64,000 bases of DNA from Metridium senile (GCA_949775045.1 OX459107.1:13597779-13661778), one strand, 5' to 3'; positions 42,354 to 56,139 are shown, counted from the stretch's first letter. The notes: generated from the sequence alone by a model not told the origin. Numbers and translations: made by a program.

Positions 42354-45300
42354 CTAGTTTTTATATTTATATGATGTATAAGCCACCATTCCTAGTAGAT
42401 CCAGGTATTCCACTAATGTTAATAGACTAGCACCAAGAAACAGACCTATCTGACCACCAACATCACCTGAAAAACAAACAACAATTACTGTTAGTCTTAG
42501 AAACATTCTGCAACACCATCATAAATAGAGACCCATATTGAATATGAGCTCGCTACTAAAATATATTATAATGAATAAATATATCATCCTCACTTTTATC
42601 ATCATTCATCATCATCACTATCATTTACACCTATTTCAAAAATCGTCGCAGCCGAAGCTACAGTTCACACTCTGAAGCTTGCAAAGGATGTCGGTTATAT
42701 GGATTTAATTTGTTATTTATTACACATTTTTAAAGAAACATTTCTATTTGTATCTCGCACAACAACAACTTGTTATGGTCATATAACACAATTATGCAAA
42801 CACGTACAACCAAAATATGCTTTGATTAAATCGATGACACGAGACGAAATACCGACATCCTTTGCAGACTTTAGAGTGTGGACTGTGGCTTTGTTTGCGG
42901 CAAATCACCATACCATCGATTTTGTCATCACTGTCAATTTCATTGTCATAATCATAATGATTGTCGTGATTATGATGGTTATCATTATCACGGCCATTCC
43001 TATTGTCATCACCATTATCACTATCATCATAATCATCTCGTGGTCATTTATCATCATCATCATCACAGTCATTTTAATTGCTATCAACAGCGTCGTCCCT
43101 ATCATCATTATCATCCACATTGCCATCATCGCAATCAACAGTTTCATCACTATCATCATCTTCCGGCATGTACCATCATAAGTATCATCACCATCATCAC
43201 TAATTTTACCATTACCATCATCGTTAGCATCATCATCATCACTATTTTCACCATTACCATCATCAGTATCATCACCATCATCACTAATTTTACCATTACC
43301 ATCATCGTTAGCATCATCATCATCACTATTTTCACCATTACCATCATCAGTATCATCACCATCATCACTAATTTTACCATTACCATCATCGTTAGCATCA
43401 TCGCCACCACTATTTTCACCATTACCATCATCGTTAGCATCATCATCATCACTATTTTCACCATTACCATCATCGTTAGCATCATCATCATCACTGATTT
43501 CACCATTACCATCATCGTTAGCATCATCGTCATCACTAATTTCACTATTACCATCATCGTTAGCATCATCATCATCACTGATTTCACCATTACCATCATC
43601 GTTAGCATCATCATCATCACAAATTTCACCATAACCACCATCAACTCCATGCATCATCTTCACTAGCAACCTTATCACGAGTTTATTCTAATTCTAATTC
43701 CATTCTAATAAGCAATGAATGTTTGACGTCATACCTAGAAGACTAAACAAGTCGTAACTAGGTACTTGTTGAATGTCATTATACGTCAGACTCTCGTAGT
43801 AAATATTTAATTCCAAGAGATTGTCCCTAGGAATAGGATAAAAAATGTTCAGAAACATATGGTGTTGATGATCATGGTAATGATGATGATTCATGATGGT
43901 GTTGGTGATGATATTGATTATGATGACTAGATGATGTAATCAGGGTGATGATTATGATGATGGTGGTGATGATATTGATGATGGTGATGGCCAAGATCCT
44001 AAATTCTCCAAAAAGCCAAAAGAACGCCTGTTTTAGGGATGAAGGGAGCACAGGCATTTATTTTTAGGGAACAAGGGAGCACGGGCATTTATTTTGCTCC
44101 CTTGGTCGCTGAAAATAATTTGTCAGTACTCCCTTGTTCCCTAAAGAACAAAATATGATAAAACAATAGTTTTTTGGGATCATGGGAGCATAAGGTAAAA
44201 CAATTTAAGGAGACAGTTATTTTACTTATGGGGAACAAGGGAGAAAATGCAAAAAGATCAAAGGGTCATACTAACATGCACTCCCCCTGGGAGGGACTCC
44301 ATTTTGTTGATCACAATGATGATAATGAATATGATTTAGATGGTGATAATTGATTTTACCTTAGAAATTCTCTGTTTTCTCTGTGAGTTCCTTTGAGGCC
44401 GTATTTCTCGGAGAGAATGTGCACATAGGAGTTTGAAGGGAAGCGAGCAAATGACATCGCTGCAGAGTATTGTATACTGCTGCACGCTATTGGACAGTTA
44501 TCTAGCTTGTTGTTCTCGAAGAATGCTATCGAATAAATATCGTCATCATCATTATTACCGTTAATTGTCGTCAGCATCATCAACATTATTATTATCATGA
44601 TCATAGCCATCTACATCGTCCGGCATCGTTGTCGTCAGCATCATCAACATTATTATTATCATGATCATAGCCATCTACATCGTCCGGCATCGTTGTCGTC
44701 AGCATCATCAACATTATTATTATCATGATCATAGCCATCTACATCGTCCGGCATCGTTGTCGTCAGCATCATCAACATTATTATTATCATGATCATAGCC
44801 ATTGTCATCATTGTAGTCAGCATCATCAACATTATTATTATCATCATAGTCAGTATCATCATCATGATCATTATTATCATCATCACCATAGTCATCATCA
44901 TCATCGTAGTCGTCTTCAGGATCATAATCATTATTATAATTTTCATCACCATATTTTAAAATCATCATAGTCAGTATCATCATCATAATCATTATTATAT
45001 CATTTTCATCATCGTAATCATTTTTATCATAGTCATCACCATCATCGTAGTCGTCTACAGCACCATCATCATAATCATTATAATCAGTATCATCATCATT
45101 CTTTCATCATTGGCATCAATATCATCATTTCTATGATAATTATCACCATCACCATTAGTAACATCATCATCATTTTCATCATCATCAATTTCAGATCATC
45201 ACCATAGTCGTCATTATAAATAGAATTGATATGGTGTGCAGAAGACATACATCGCCTGCATTTACACCTATTTCAAAAATCGTTGTCGCAAACAAAGCCA

Positions 45301-47046
45301 CAGTCCACACTCTAAAGTCTGCAAAGGATATCGGTATTTCGTCACTTGGTATCAATCTAGTTCATAGCATATTTTGGTTGTACGTGTTTGCATAATTGTG
45401 TTATATGAGCATTTTGATCTGATTGGTTATTGGTTATTGGTTATTGGTTTGATAGCATATTTTCATCTGAATGGTTAGTTTAATAGTTTCCTGTAATCTC
45501 ATTGGTTGTTCAAATTGGTGCGATTCGGAGTCAAAATAGTGCGATTCGTGCTTGAATCACTCTGCTGAGAGCCAATCAGATTGCAGGATTTGCTAGTGAT
45601 TTCAAAATGGATATAATAAATGACTATAACAAATTGTTGTTGTGGTAGATATAAACAAAATATTTCTATAAAAAAAACGTGCAATGAATCACCAATTAAG
45701 TCCATGTAACCGACAACCTTTGCAGGCTTTAGAATGTGGACTGTAGCTTCGGCTGCGACAACGATTTTTGAAAATGGTTGTATTTCTATATAGTCATCAC
45801 CGACCACTATCATCATCACATCAATACCATGATCATCGCCATCATAACCAGTATGTACCGACCACTATCATCATCACATCAATACCATGATCATCGCCAT
45901 CATAACCAGTATGTACCGACCACTATCATCATCACATCAATACCATGATCATCGCCATCATAACCAGTATGTACCGACCACTATCATCATCATCACATCA
46001 ATACCATGATCATCGCCATCATAACCAGTATGTACCGACCACTATCATCATCACATCAATACCATGATCATCGCCATCATAACCAGTATGTACCGACCAC
46101 TATCATCATCACATCAATACCATGATCATCGCCATCATAACCAGTATGTACCGACCACTATCATCATCACATCAATACCATGATCATCGCCATCATAACC
46201 AGTATGTACCGACCACTATCATCATCACATCAATACCATGATCATCGCCATCATAACCAGTATGTACCGACCACTATCATCATCACATCAATACCATGAT
46301 CATCGCCATCATAACCAGTATGTACCGACCACTATCATCATCATCACATCAATACCATGATCATCGCCATCATAACCAGTATGTACCGACCACTATCATC
46401 ATCACATCAATACCATGATCATCGCCATCATAACCAGTATGTACCGACCACTATCATCATCACATCAATACCATGATCATCGCCATCATAACCAGTATGT
46501 ACCGACCACTATCATCATCACATCAATACCATGATCATCGCCATCATAACCAGTATGTACCGACCACTATCATCATCACATCAATACCATGATCATCGCC
46601 ATCATAACCAGTATGTACCGACCACTATCATCATCACATCAATACTATGATCATCGCCATCATAACCAGTATGTACCGACCACTATCATCATCACATCAA
46701 TACCATGATCATCGCCATCATAACCAGTATGTTTTCATTCTGTAAAAAGAAATCTTGATACTTACACCAAGCGGGCCATGTACATTGATTAGATGTTTCG
46801 AAATCACAGATCTTCGAGTCCCCTAAAACAATAAATACAAAATAGCGCGTGTAAGATGTTGCCATTTTTGTGTGATATATAGATAGGATATTACGCGAAG
46901 TGGGCATTTTATTTTCGAGTGGTTTTTAAGGCGCAAGGATAGCACAGTTGGTTAGTGCGCGGCATTCTGTGCGAGATGTCCCGAGTTCGATTCCCAGTGA
47001 CCTCGCATCCTTGTTTTAAATTCTCTTCTTTCCGTGTAGCTTTAAG

Positions 47047-47078
<32 letters not shown>

Positions 47079-50000
47079 TGAAGAGATGGGAGTAAAATGA
47101 GCACCGTCGGCCTCAAGTTTATCAGTCTATGACTGTCTATCAGTATATGACTGTCACGAGTTACCGACGTTAAACTTAGGTTACTTAACTTTACTTTACT
47201 TTAGTGGTGAAAACAAAATTTTACGAGCGAATAGAAAAATAAAATAGAAACAAAAGTTTAATCTTGATTTCATTTCAATGCATGCGCAAACATAGCGATA
47301 TTCCTTACAAGAACCTGCATTAAAAGTTGCACAACATTAAAACTAGACAAAACCACAGACAACTGATGCAAATGTTCTTGACTTTAAAATGAAAACAAAT
47401 AATAAAAACTGGCGCGAAATATTTTTTAGGACGCGCGCGTACATACGGGACATTTGTTATATCAGGAGCTCCTGGTATATAACTTTTTCATATCTTCACT
47501 ATTGAAAATATGGAAAATACGAGTGTTTTAGTTTCTGGTAAAACTCTTTTATCTATATACAATAAAGTTGTATATTTTAGACGCTGTTTTTTTGCCAAAA
47601 AGCCTTAGTGATAGAGTGGTATTTATTAACCCGTGAAACAAAGTGTATTAGTTAAAGCGTGATAGTCAAATAACAACAAGAGAACACAATGGAATTGTAG
47701 TGTTAAAGAGTGATAGAGTGAAGACATTTAACCCGTGAAACAAAATTAAATAGTCAAGGTGTAATGGAATACCTGGCATAAACCACGTGCGGCATTTACA
47801 CTTGGCTAAAACGTACTGGGTTAGCTTGTCCAAGAAACATTTAGACTTCGTGTACGTATCGAAGAATTTCAGCTGTGGCATGCCACAGTTTGTCTTGAAT
47901 GGCGCCGGCAGATTAGTAACCTAAAATAACAATTACAGTTATATATACATGAAACAAAACTAAACATGTATTGTCTATAACTTGTACTATTTAGTTCGTA
48001 CTACTATTTAGTTCGTATTTGTTGGTAAAGAACAGAAGAAATACATAAAAGAAGAGAACAGAAGAAAAACAATAGATTCAAAGTGTAGTAACAACTATTA
48101 GTTGCCAATTCTTTCACGGTCATATGAAAACGATCACTCGCTATACTAGACCAGAGTGGCCTTCATCAATCCGTGATTTTACAAAATGTACAATTTAGAA
48201 TGCAAACGCAGAAAGAAAGAAAAACAGGACTCTAATGACGATCACTGAATTTGCTATAGCAGGTTATAAAAGTCACTGCAGTTTCTTGTGTTTTAATATT
48301 AAGAATAAATGATTGTTATGATCGAATTTATTTATTGTATATGACACATGCACATAATCTTGACTCTTCTAGTCTCTTTGTATCTATTACCAACTATTAC
48401 AAACTACTACAAACTAGCTAGTCATTTTTCTTTCACGGACGACGGAAAATCATTCCACTGAATATGTATTGTCTAATTGTAATATTTTGTACAAACTTGT
48501 AGATATCACTGCAGCAGAACAGTGAGAACAAAACTAAACATCTATTGTCTTATTGCACTATTTTGTACAATCTTGTAGATAGAGTGATTTTCATGATACA
48601 TGACCGTGAAAGAATTGGCAAACTAATAGTTGTCACTACCGACTCTGAATCTATTGTTTTCTTTTGTTCTTTAACAATAAGTACGAACTAAATAGTCGTT
48701 TTTCTTTCACGGTCAAATGAAAACCACTCTATCACTGCAACAGAACAGTGAGAACAAAACTAAATATGTATTGTCTAATTGCACTATTTTGTACAATCTT
48801 TTGGATATCACTGCAGCAGAACAGTGAGAACAAAACTAAATATGTATTGTCTAATTCGGTATTATATTTATCATTAATAATATATACTATTTATTTATTC
48901 CAATGTTTCAAATATAATATCGTACATATAACAACGTTTTTGCAATTAGATATCGATCAAAAAGTGTTTATATTCAATCTAGTTTTCATTTTCTAACATA
49001 ATGTTCTTTTATCAATGCGGTTGACCAGGGCTCGTTACTAACGACCAAAACCATCCTCACTTGCGTCATTTTACTTGAGAAAATTTGCTAGAATTGATTG
49101 ATTTATTAGCCCTTTATTTGTTTATGTTATCACAATGGCAGTTATTTGGCAATAAAGGTTTTTCTTCTGGCCTGTAAATTAGTAATTATGGTTGAAGAAA
49201 ATAAGGATTGACAACAATGTCTTGCTAATACTGTGCCGCTGTTTCTTAATTCATCTGAATTGTGGGAGTTATTCAAAAGGACTCGATAGCTAAATGCTCT
49301 TTTTAATAAACTATGTAGCGGATATTTGCAAAATATAGATTTATAGATTATCATCATTATCAGTTCTGTAGCGACAAAAGTGTACTTTGAGCAAGCAAAA
49401 AGACAGTCACTAACGCTACAAGTGCTGCAAAATGTTGTACACAAATCTATCTTTGGACTACCACATACACTAAGTTGAGTTGGTGGCAAATTCCTCGTTT
49501 ATATGTGTCTCCGTACAACAAATTCTGAACATTCTACTCCATTTTTAATTCATACGAGAAACCGATTTACGCAGAATGGCTTTAGCGTACTCAAAATTGA
49601 CTGAGTAATGTCAGTTTTATATATAACTTTACTTCTCGTGTGCAATTAAAGTGAATGACGATTTCTTGCTGTGGAAATGTCGTTTGGCCAAGCATGCGCA
49701 AACTTTGTGAGATATGTCGCTTTACTCCACGACTGCAAGAACTTATAGTTTGGAAATAATAAGTTAATGTTAAAAACGCAACGTAATTGTAGTTATAACG
49801 ATAAGAGCTTTGTTCTTTTTTTATTGATTGTTTGTTTGTTTGTTTATTTATTTTGTTTGTGTGTGTTTTTATGTCTTGCTTGTTTTCCTGTGTTTCGCGT
49901 TCATAGTTTTTCAAATATTCTATACGTCTTATTCTTAATCCAAAACACGCTTGCTAACCAGTCTTTGTTGTCCCACACTTTCATCCAATATCAAAGCTAC

Positions 50001-53000
50001 AAAACGACTCATCTTTTACGCGAAAATACCGAAACTGAAAACCATTGAACTGGAAAAAGACACAGGCGCGGGAAATATCTTTTTAGGTAACACTTCAACT
50101 CGATAAACACTCATCTCGTGGAAGATTTCTTTTAGTTTTCATTTCGTAATCTCTAGGGATTAGAAAATTCGGCTGGCGTTTTTTTTCTTCGCCTTCGCTA
50201 ATCATGTTATTGTAATAGTAATCTAGAAGCTGGAGATGTTACGGAGGTGCTAGAACGCATACATATTGCATAAGCAACTGTTTTTTAAGTAAGAGAATAC
50301 AGCCTTTGCCGCTTTCGCCCAATTGTTGCTTTGTGCTTTGTTTAGGAAAAGCTATCTAGGACAATACCCATAAACCAAGGTCAACCAACTCAATTCTCAA
50401 CTTTTTGGTTGCACATTAATTGGCCTCGAATTTTCTTCAAAATTAAATACAAATATTCTTTTGTATTTTTACGTTTGTAAGTACAATCTATTCGATTAAA
50501 TTTGAATCTCAAAGTTCTTGTTGTTAATTGGCCTTTCGCCCACACATATGTGGATATTTTTAGAACCGTAACTTTTGTAAATTGGCCTGAAGATTAGTAG
50601 TAACTGGACATTTTTGAATCTGTAAGTTTTTTCTTTGTACGTACACGGATTAACCTTCCGTTTTCACCTTTTGCGCAAAAACGGAGTTTTTTAAAATTAA
50701 AAATAATTAAAATTCGCCACCACCAAGTGTTGTGCATGACCATTAATATATCCGACGATGAGAAAAAATCTAAAATAGTATTCCATAAAACATTAGATAT
50801 TAACAAGATATTTGCTAATTGGACGATAAAAGTTATTGCGCGATAAAACCAATCCGTCAAATCTATCCCTTTGAAAAGGCGATGAAATTTATCGCACAAG
50901 AAACGAAAACAGAACAATTATTGTTATATTTTCCCACTACGGCTGCTGTGCTGTGATTGCGTAGAAACACAGCTTCGTGCAATTAAAATATCTATTTACT
51001 GGTAATGATTTTTTCATGAGGGTATTTTTATTGTTATTAACCCCACTTAGGACGAAAGCGCTAGATTTTATCTAACAAAAACTTTTCGATACATAGTTAC
51101 ATCGGCTTTAGGCAATAACAATAGCTAATATGTCTTATTCGATATTGTTAATCACATTTTCCGTGAACTAGCAGGATGTCGGGGCCTTGAATGTGACCGC
51201 TATAAGATAAGATATATTAGCGTTAATCTTTTCAAACAAAAACATTGCTTTTTCGCCGCAAAATCGCTCATTTGACTGAGAAATTGAACGGAATAACATT
51301 GTTGAAAAACTCGCTTGCTTTTGTGCTTTTACTTTTGCGAAATGTTTTTTCATTGCAAAAACTTACAAAGACGAAAAATGAATACACTTAAATCTTGTTT
51401 CCAAATGCCCTAAGTTTAATTGGCATCGTTTCAAAAAGATTGAGGCTTGGTTATACACTGGATATAGTATGAAATACTATCTAAATTGTTTTTTTTTTTA
51501 TATTGTAACGAAAACGAAAGGAATGTTTTTTTTGATTTAGAACTTTATTCGTTCATAATTAAGGCTTATGCGGCACGGCAATAGCAAGTGACGGTTAAAT
51601 AACAAATTAAACATCGTTTACCAAGATGAAAGTACCAATTATCACTAAAAATGAAACTTCATCAATAAGTTTGCAATTAAAATGCAAATATACCAATTTC
51701 GCATCACAGCGAAACCCCTGTTACTATGACAAAAACAATAAGATTGTCATATTACAACAACATTGTAAATTTTACAATATTCGCCGTGAATGCTCTATTA
51801 CTTTGTCCAATCAGAGTCCAGCTAGCGTAGGGCTGGCAGAGTTAGCTGAGCGACTTTTCTCCCCCAGGGGTACCCCGTACGGCTTAAGTAATCTATTTCT
51901 CAATGAAATAAAAGTTGAGGTTGATAGAACTTAATAATTCTACCAGTTGGAGTCCAAAACAATGCATTAATTTACAATCTAATTTATACTATTGGCTACG
52001 AATAGTCTGTATAATAAATATCTCCACAAATAGCTGATATATATAACTTGATAAAAACCATACAATTTAGTAGAAACAAAACATCATATATTATATATAC
52101 AAAGCTATCCTGCGAGCATTCGATTCGTGCCAGTAATAATATTATATATTAAACAAAGCCATTCAATTCTGGCCGTAAAAAAACATCTTTATTATTCTAT
52201 TCTAGAAATGTAATTCTCACTACGTGTTTTGTAAGCGTTTATTCATGTATTTTCATGATTAAATTACTCGCGTGGCAATCTTTTTCGTTCAATCATTAAT
52301 CTCAAAAAATGTGCGATTTCAAAGCATTTCAGTGAAACTATAACAAGAGAACTGTATTTTAGGTTTTCGCGTGGCAATGCTTAACGCTTTTTGACTGGAT
52401 ATTTTGGTATAGGATTAACAAATCATCTTTGTTAAATTGATAGATAAAAGATAGTATTGTATAACTCCGTTTTATTATTTTAAATTGTTATCGGATATAA
52501 CAAATTTTTAGTGTTGTTGTGTTCTTGTTATAGTTTCACCTTAATAGCGTATTCTTGTAGATTAATGAATGAATGAAAATGTTGGTTTATATCTTATCTT
52601 GAAATTGTTTTTAAATAGAGCGTATTATTTTGTACTGTATACAATGTTACTTTATTATGTAGCGAGAAAATAGCTTGACAGTTGATGCGGGTTTTTAATA
52701 GTTGTTACTTTTGTTTTATGTGATTCCAATCATGTAGTGTTAGGTGAAGTGGTTTCTCACTTATCCACTTCAACCATGTGAAATACGGTCACCAAATTAT
52801 CAATCAATAGATATGTAGACAATAATAATATAGATAGTAATAATAATAATAATGATAATAATAACAATGATAATCAGCAATAACGATTGTATTTATGATA
52901 ATAACGATATTATAATGCTGCTATATACCTTTTGTCTCTTCAGTTCCATGTACGTTGCAAACCCAGGCGAAACGTAGATCCCTTGCATTTTGACAGGCGT

Positions 53001-54019
53001 CTCGGCCTGATCGTGTAAAATCACAGAAAAACCTGCGCTTTTTACATCATAATAATAATCGTGATGCTGTATATCTATTAGCAAACTAAGGCCACTTTTA
53101 GCTCCAACGCTAGAAGTCCTTAACATAGGCCCAAGCTCACCAGAGTTAAAGGTATAGCAAAAGTCTCCTTCGGCGGTTTTAAACTCTGAAAAGTTCTTCC
53201 ATGTACACGGCGTCTTGTCTTGCCATTTACACTCTTTAATCATTTCATGTAACTGATGTTTTGCGTTGTCCAGTGTGGATTTCATGAGATCCCCTGTGAT
53301 TTGGAAATGTAGATTTGTATCGTTCGGGTTACTTCCCTTCATTTTGGACTCAGCGCGAAAATACCTGTCCATTATTGTCCCGTTCATCTTGGACAGGCGC
53401 GCATCGTTCGTGTTGCAAAGAGAAATAGCTGGAAATGGAAGGCTCTCGTTGTACATCAGTAAAGTAGTCGTCGTAAACGGATATTGAAAGTAACTGGTTA
53501 TACTTTCACTGCATTTCTCAAAGAATAACGAGAAAGCTCCGAGTAGCAATACAATCCAAATAAGCCTTCTGAGAGGTGGATTGCCACTGAAGCAGTAATG
53601 AAATCCATGCAGAGTACACCCTTCTAGGAAGGTTTCCCAAAGATCTTGGATTTTCTTTCTCTTTTTCTTTTTGTCGAGTAGTTTCTTGCATCCTTCAAAA
53701 TCATTGTTCTTTTTGCATTTATCGTAATCATTTTCCCGGTAGTCTGAGTGATGATTTGCCAAGCTCCATTTAGGTGACAATGATTCAACAATACTCACAT
53801 CTTTGCCGTCAGATTTCATGTATACAACCGATATATCCTTTTTACAGTGGTTACAGAATGCGTAGATGTTGTCCGTAGTCTCCGGTTCCTTTTCATCGTC
53901 TATTCCTTTGATAATAATTTTAACATCGCGATCGTCTTCTATCTTATCCTCGTGATTTAAACTAGTCATGTCCAACTCTGAACTGACCGACAAATTATTC
54001 TCGGTCAAGTGAAGTTCTC
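42354..54019 (-). CDS. DEG/ENaC family cation channel, ASIC-like
   Basis: Coding exons in transcription order: 52929-54019, 47773-47920, 46766-46822, 44360-44525, 43735-43826, 42354-42466. Phases join. From the first in-frame ATG (53969) there are 538 codons. The reading frame stays open to an acceptor (TTTACAG) at 54020, so a short upstream coding exon is possible. Features: Cys/Lys-rich cytoplasmic N-terminus; His-Gly gating motif TLHGFHYCF (121-122); TM1 about 133-151; post-TM1 FPAISLCNTNDARLS; FCYTFNSGE; GLSLLIDIQHHDYY; VSPGFATYMELKRQ; Cys-rich CFLDKLTQYVLAKCKCRTW; NIYYESLTYNDIQQ; TM2 with GAS selectivity filter (DVGGQIGLFLGASLLTLVEY). Closest in style to ASICs and cnidarian HyNaCs: trimeric plasma-membrane Na+ channels gated by protons or peptides. 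The gating ligand cannot be predicted. Introns 1 (5 kb) and 3 are repeat-filled. Confidence 0.93.
42625..42903. mobile_element. MITE with ACACCTATTTCAAAAATCG ends, copy 1
   Basis: Left end CACCTATTTCAAAAATCGTC...GCAAAGGATGTCGGT pairs with ACCGACATCCTTTGCAGACT at the right. Relatives are at 45263-45793 and 60867-61165. Lies in the last intron of the DEG/ENaC gene. Confidence 0.75.
42945..43640. repeat. ATC-rich tract with 42-bp unit
   Basis: From 43185 a 42-bp unit (ACCATCATCGTTAGCATC + ATCATCATCACTATTTTC) repeats with alternation of two variants. Lies in the last intron of the DEG/ENaC gene. Long open frames across it are artefacts. Confidence 0.9.
43860..43990. repeat. GATGATGAT tract
   Basis: Degenerate GATGATGGTGAT repeats starting about 35 bp outside the acceptor of DEG/ENaC exon 43735-43826. 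43990-44340 is unremarkable apart from repeated AGGGAACAAGGGAGCA words. Confidence 0.8.
44545..45215. repeat. 64-bp tandem repeat (4 copies) and ATC tract
   Basis: Unit GCCATCTACATCGTCCGGCA...CAACATTATTATTATCATG recurs from 44545 to about 44800, then decays into ATCATC repeats. It begins about 20 bp outside the acceptor of exon 44360-44525. Confidence 0.9.
45263..45793. mobile_element. MITE with ACACCTATTTCAAAAATCG ends, copy 2
   Basis: Left end TACACCTATTTCAAAAATCG, right end CGATTTTTGAAAATGGTTG. The interior ATGCAAACACGTACAACC word is shared, inverted, with 42790-42815. Longer than copy 1, probably holding nested DNA. Confidence 0.7.
45805..46733. repeat. 58-bp tandem repeat, about 16 copies
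   Basis: Unit CACATCAATACCATGATC + ATCGCCATCATAACCAGTATG + TACCGACCACTATCATCAT. Nearly identical copies; two have one extra CAT. Ends about 30 bp from the donor of DEG/ENaC exon 46766-46822. High uniformity implies recent homogenisation. Confidence 0.96.
46930..47204 (+). mobile_element. tRNA-derived SINE, fullest copy
   Basis: About 275 bp. Head: AAGGATAGCACAGTTGGTTA with A box, then B box GAGTTCGATTCCC. Body: TAGCTTTAAGTAGCTTTAAA, GAGCACCGTCGGCCTCAAG, GACTGTCACGAGTTACCGAC. The 3' tail is TTACTTTACTTTAC-like. It lies antisense in an intron of the DEG/ENaC gene. Confidence 0.88.
47612..47760. mobile_element. MITE family C piece (TAGAGTG..AACCCGTGAAA)
   Basis: TAGAGTGGTATTTATTAACC and, in the same orientation, TAGAGTGAAGACATTTAACCC: two left ends rather than a pair. 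Probably a rearranged copy of the element at 60614-60761. Confidence 0.55.
48000..48136. mobile_element. MITE family B, partial copy
   Basis: Shares TTGTTGGTAAAGAACAGAAG, GTGTAGTAACAACTATTAG and TTCACGGTCATATGAAAA with family B. The left end is degraded. Confidence 0.65.
48465..48860. repeat. 73-bp repeat family with a family B MITE inside
   Basis: Copies of the 8968-9170 unit (ATTTTGTACAA...CTGCAGCAGAACAGTGAGAA), interrupted at 48580-48731 by a family B MITE. Confidence 0.85.
48580..48731. mobile_element. MITE family B, copy 3, with TA target duplication
   Basis: The host repeat reads CTTGTAGATATCACTGCA. Here it is split as CTTGTAGATA-GAGTG ... CACTC-TATCACTGCA. So the element starts GAGTGATTTTCAT, and the dinucleotide TA was duplicated on insertion, as for Tc1/mariner-type transposons. 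Confidence 0.85.
48870..52880. other. DEG/ENaC intron 1, no gene seen
   Basis: AT-rich DNA without convincing coding sequence on either strand. A diverged piece of the 27762-27922 MITE lies at about 49995-50115. AATAATAATGAT repeats lie at 52825-52880, near the donor of exon 52929-54019. Short open frames here show no family motif. Confidence 0.6.
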
Positions 54020-56139
54020 CTGTAAATAAAACAATTCACATTTCATCATCGATAGTAATGTTCGAGTAAAGTGGCTTACTCTTGAATGAAGGAGCTTATA
54101 TAGAGTAGTCTTATCTAATTGTAGTTGAAGGTGTTTCACCGTCGAAACATAAGCGGGCCGAATATCGTCCAATCGAAGGCGCTTTCTGTTAGCCCCCTAC
54201 CTGTTATTTCCCTCAATTATCAGACCTATCTGAATTGCAAACGAGACGCTCCTGCGTTTGTGGTTCGCGGTTTACTGATTTTATTTTATACTAATTATAA
54301 GACATCTCGCAAACCATAGCGACAGGTGTTAAAATAGGTTTAAGTCAACAAGAATGTTATAGGTTCGAATCTGATTTTTTTCATATTACAGCCAACACTC
54401 TAACTAGTTTTCTATCCGTTTCATTCGTTGGCTCAATTTGGGACGTCTGTATTTACTCACTGATAATAATTCGTGTGTTAAGGCTCGGCTAGGATACTGT
54501 GTATTATAGAGTCGACTTTTCCTTACAGAACTAATATCGTACCCATGAATTTTTAACTGTTATTTTGCCACATTTCCCGTCTTGTTTTGGTTGAAATCGA
54601 ATATGAATTTACCAGTAGTTCTAACTGTCAGTCGATAAATAAAAAATAATTACAACTACTGGTTTTGAACTACTAATGTTATGCAATTGCTTATTGTAAA
54701 TGTTGTTTTAATGTCGAGAATGACGAATGGCAAGGAGAGTGTGGGGGGAGATATCTCTATTGTGTCTCAGCTATGTAGATTACGAGCGAATAACAATAAC
54801 GCACAATTGTTCGGTCTGTTAATCGCGTTTTTGAAAGTGATTATATTACTTTGTACATGAGATTTTTTATCCAAACAACATTATTGAATAACAAGCTAAG
54901 GATTAACTAAATCCCATTGGATTGTTTGTTCGTTAGTTGAGAGATTTCAGCCAAATGATGTTAATTTTGCTGTTTTAGTTGTATTATTAGTTTCACTGTG
55001 ATTTGAACAGTTACTTCAAAAAAGAGGTTTTTTGAGATCTACTCTCTAATTGGATAACAGATTTTTCAGATGATTATCTTACTTATTAAATTAATCAACT
55101 GAATTTCTCAAGTCTCGCAACGAAAAAATTTCAGAGATGTTGCATTTCAAGCAGGATATCCCATCTACAAAGCAAGCGATTTCAACAAGTGTTTCAATTT
55201 GTCAACTGACCAATTTAAAGATGTTTCAAGGAAAACTACACGGCTATGTTATCATTTGTTGCGAACGAGTGAGCTTATTAAGTCTTTATCTTCTAGTGGT
55301 TACACTTGTAATTACTTTGTGAACAATTATCTAACAAAATACTAAAGCATCGCTTAGTACATGCTATAGCTCAATTGTTGATACTTGGGAATTGTTTTAA
55401 CTAGAATACATATACCTGTCAACCTGTAGGACCTAATAACCATATGAATAGCAAGCAGGTCCTAAAGCATGTATAGCTTTGAAAACTCTGCCAACACGCG
55501 TGAATAAACTGAAAAATAACCTCTATAGTCAAAACGCTAAAACTTCTTCAAAACGCACAGCGTGTAAGTTGATATATTTTTCGACTGAATTTTGGCGCGA
55601 TATATATGGACCGCTTTGCAGCTGATTTTAATTGTGGTCATACATCGTACACGTTTGGAGATCTTTCCAGCAATATCTATGTGTGTGTGTGTGTTTTGAA
55701 GCGTAAATGTTTGGAAATGTCTTTTTCAAGCAAACTTATTGTCATACTTTTTTATAAATGCGTTTTAAAAACTTGTAATATGACTTTTATATGGACGCGA
55801 TTTCTTAATCATTGTACATGATCGATCACATTTTAAGTACATGAACAAGAGATGGGAGGAGCAACGCTCAATCAATACACATCTAATGTATTAGCAAATA
55901 GCCAGGGCTTTTCAATGTTCTATAAACACTTTCTGTATTGTAATGAAACATTTAGTAGTGCTGGCTTTATTCGATGAGAGCGTGGTTGGAAAACGCACAT
56001 CATTAAATATGAATCGAAGGATTTGAGAATTGTAATGATGAGAAACAACTTCCTTGTATCTGCTTGTGAGACCGAATTATCATAACGAAGGCCTATGGGC
56101 ATTGTCCTAATGATATCATTAACAGAGATGTCATCGTTA

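Noticed and set aside
45805..46733. CRISPR-like look of the 58-bp regular repeat
   Set aside because: Units are contiguous with no variable spacers, and the setting is an animal intron.
49142..50048. Three frames of 90-115 residues in DEG/ENaC intron 1
   Set aside because: Low-complexity composition and no family signature.
53266..53487. Plus-strand frame inside the channel exon
   Set aside because: Shadow of the DEG/ENaC coding sequence.
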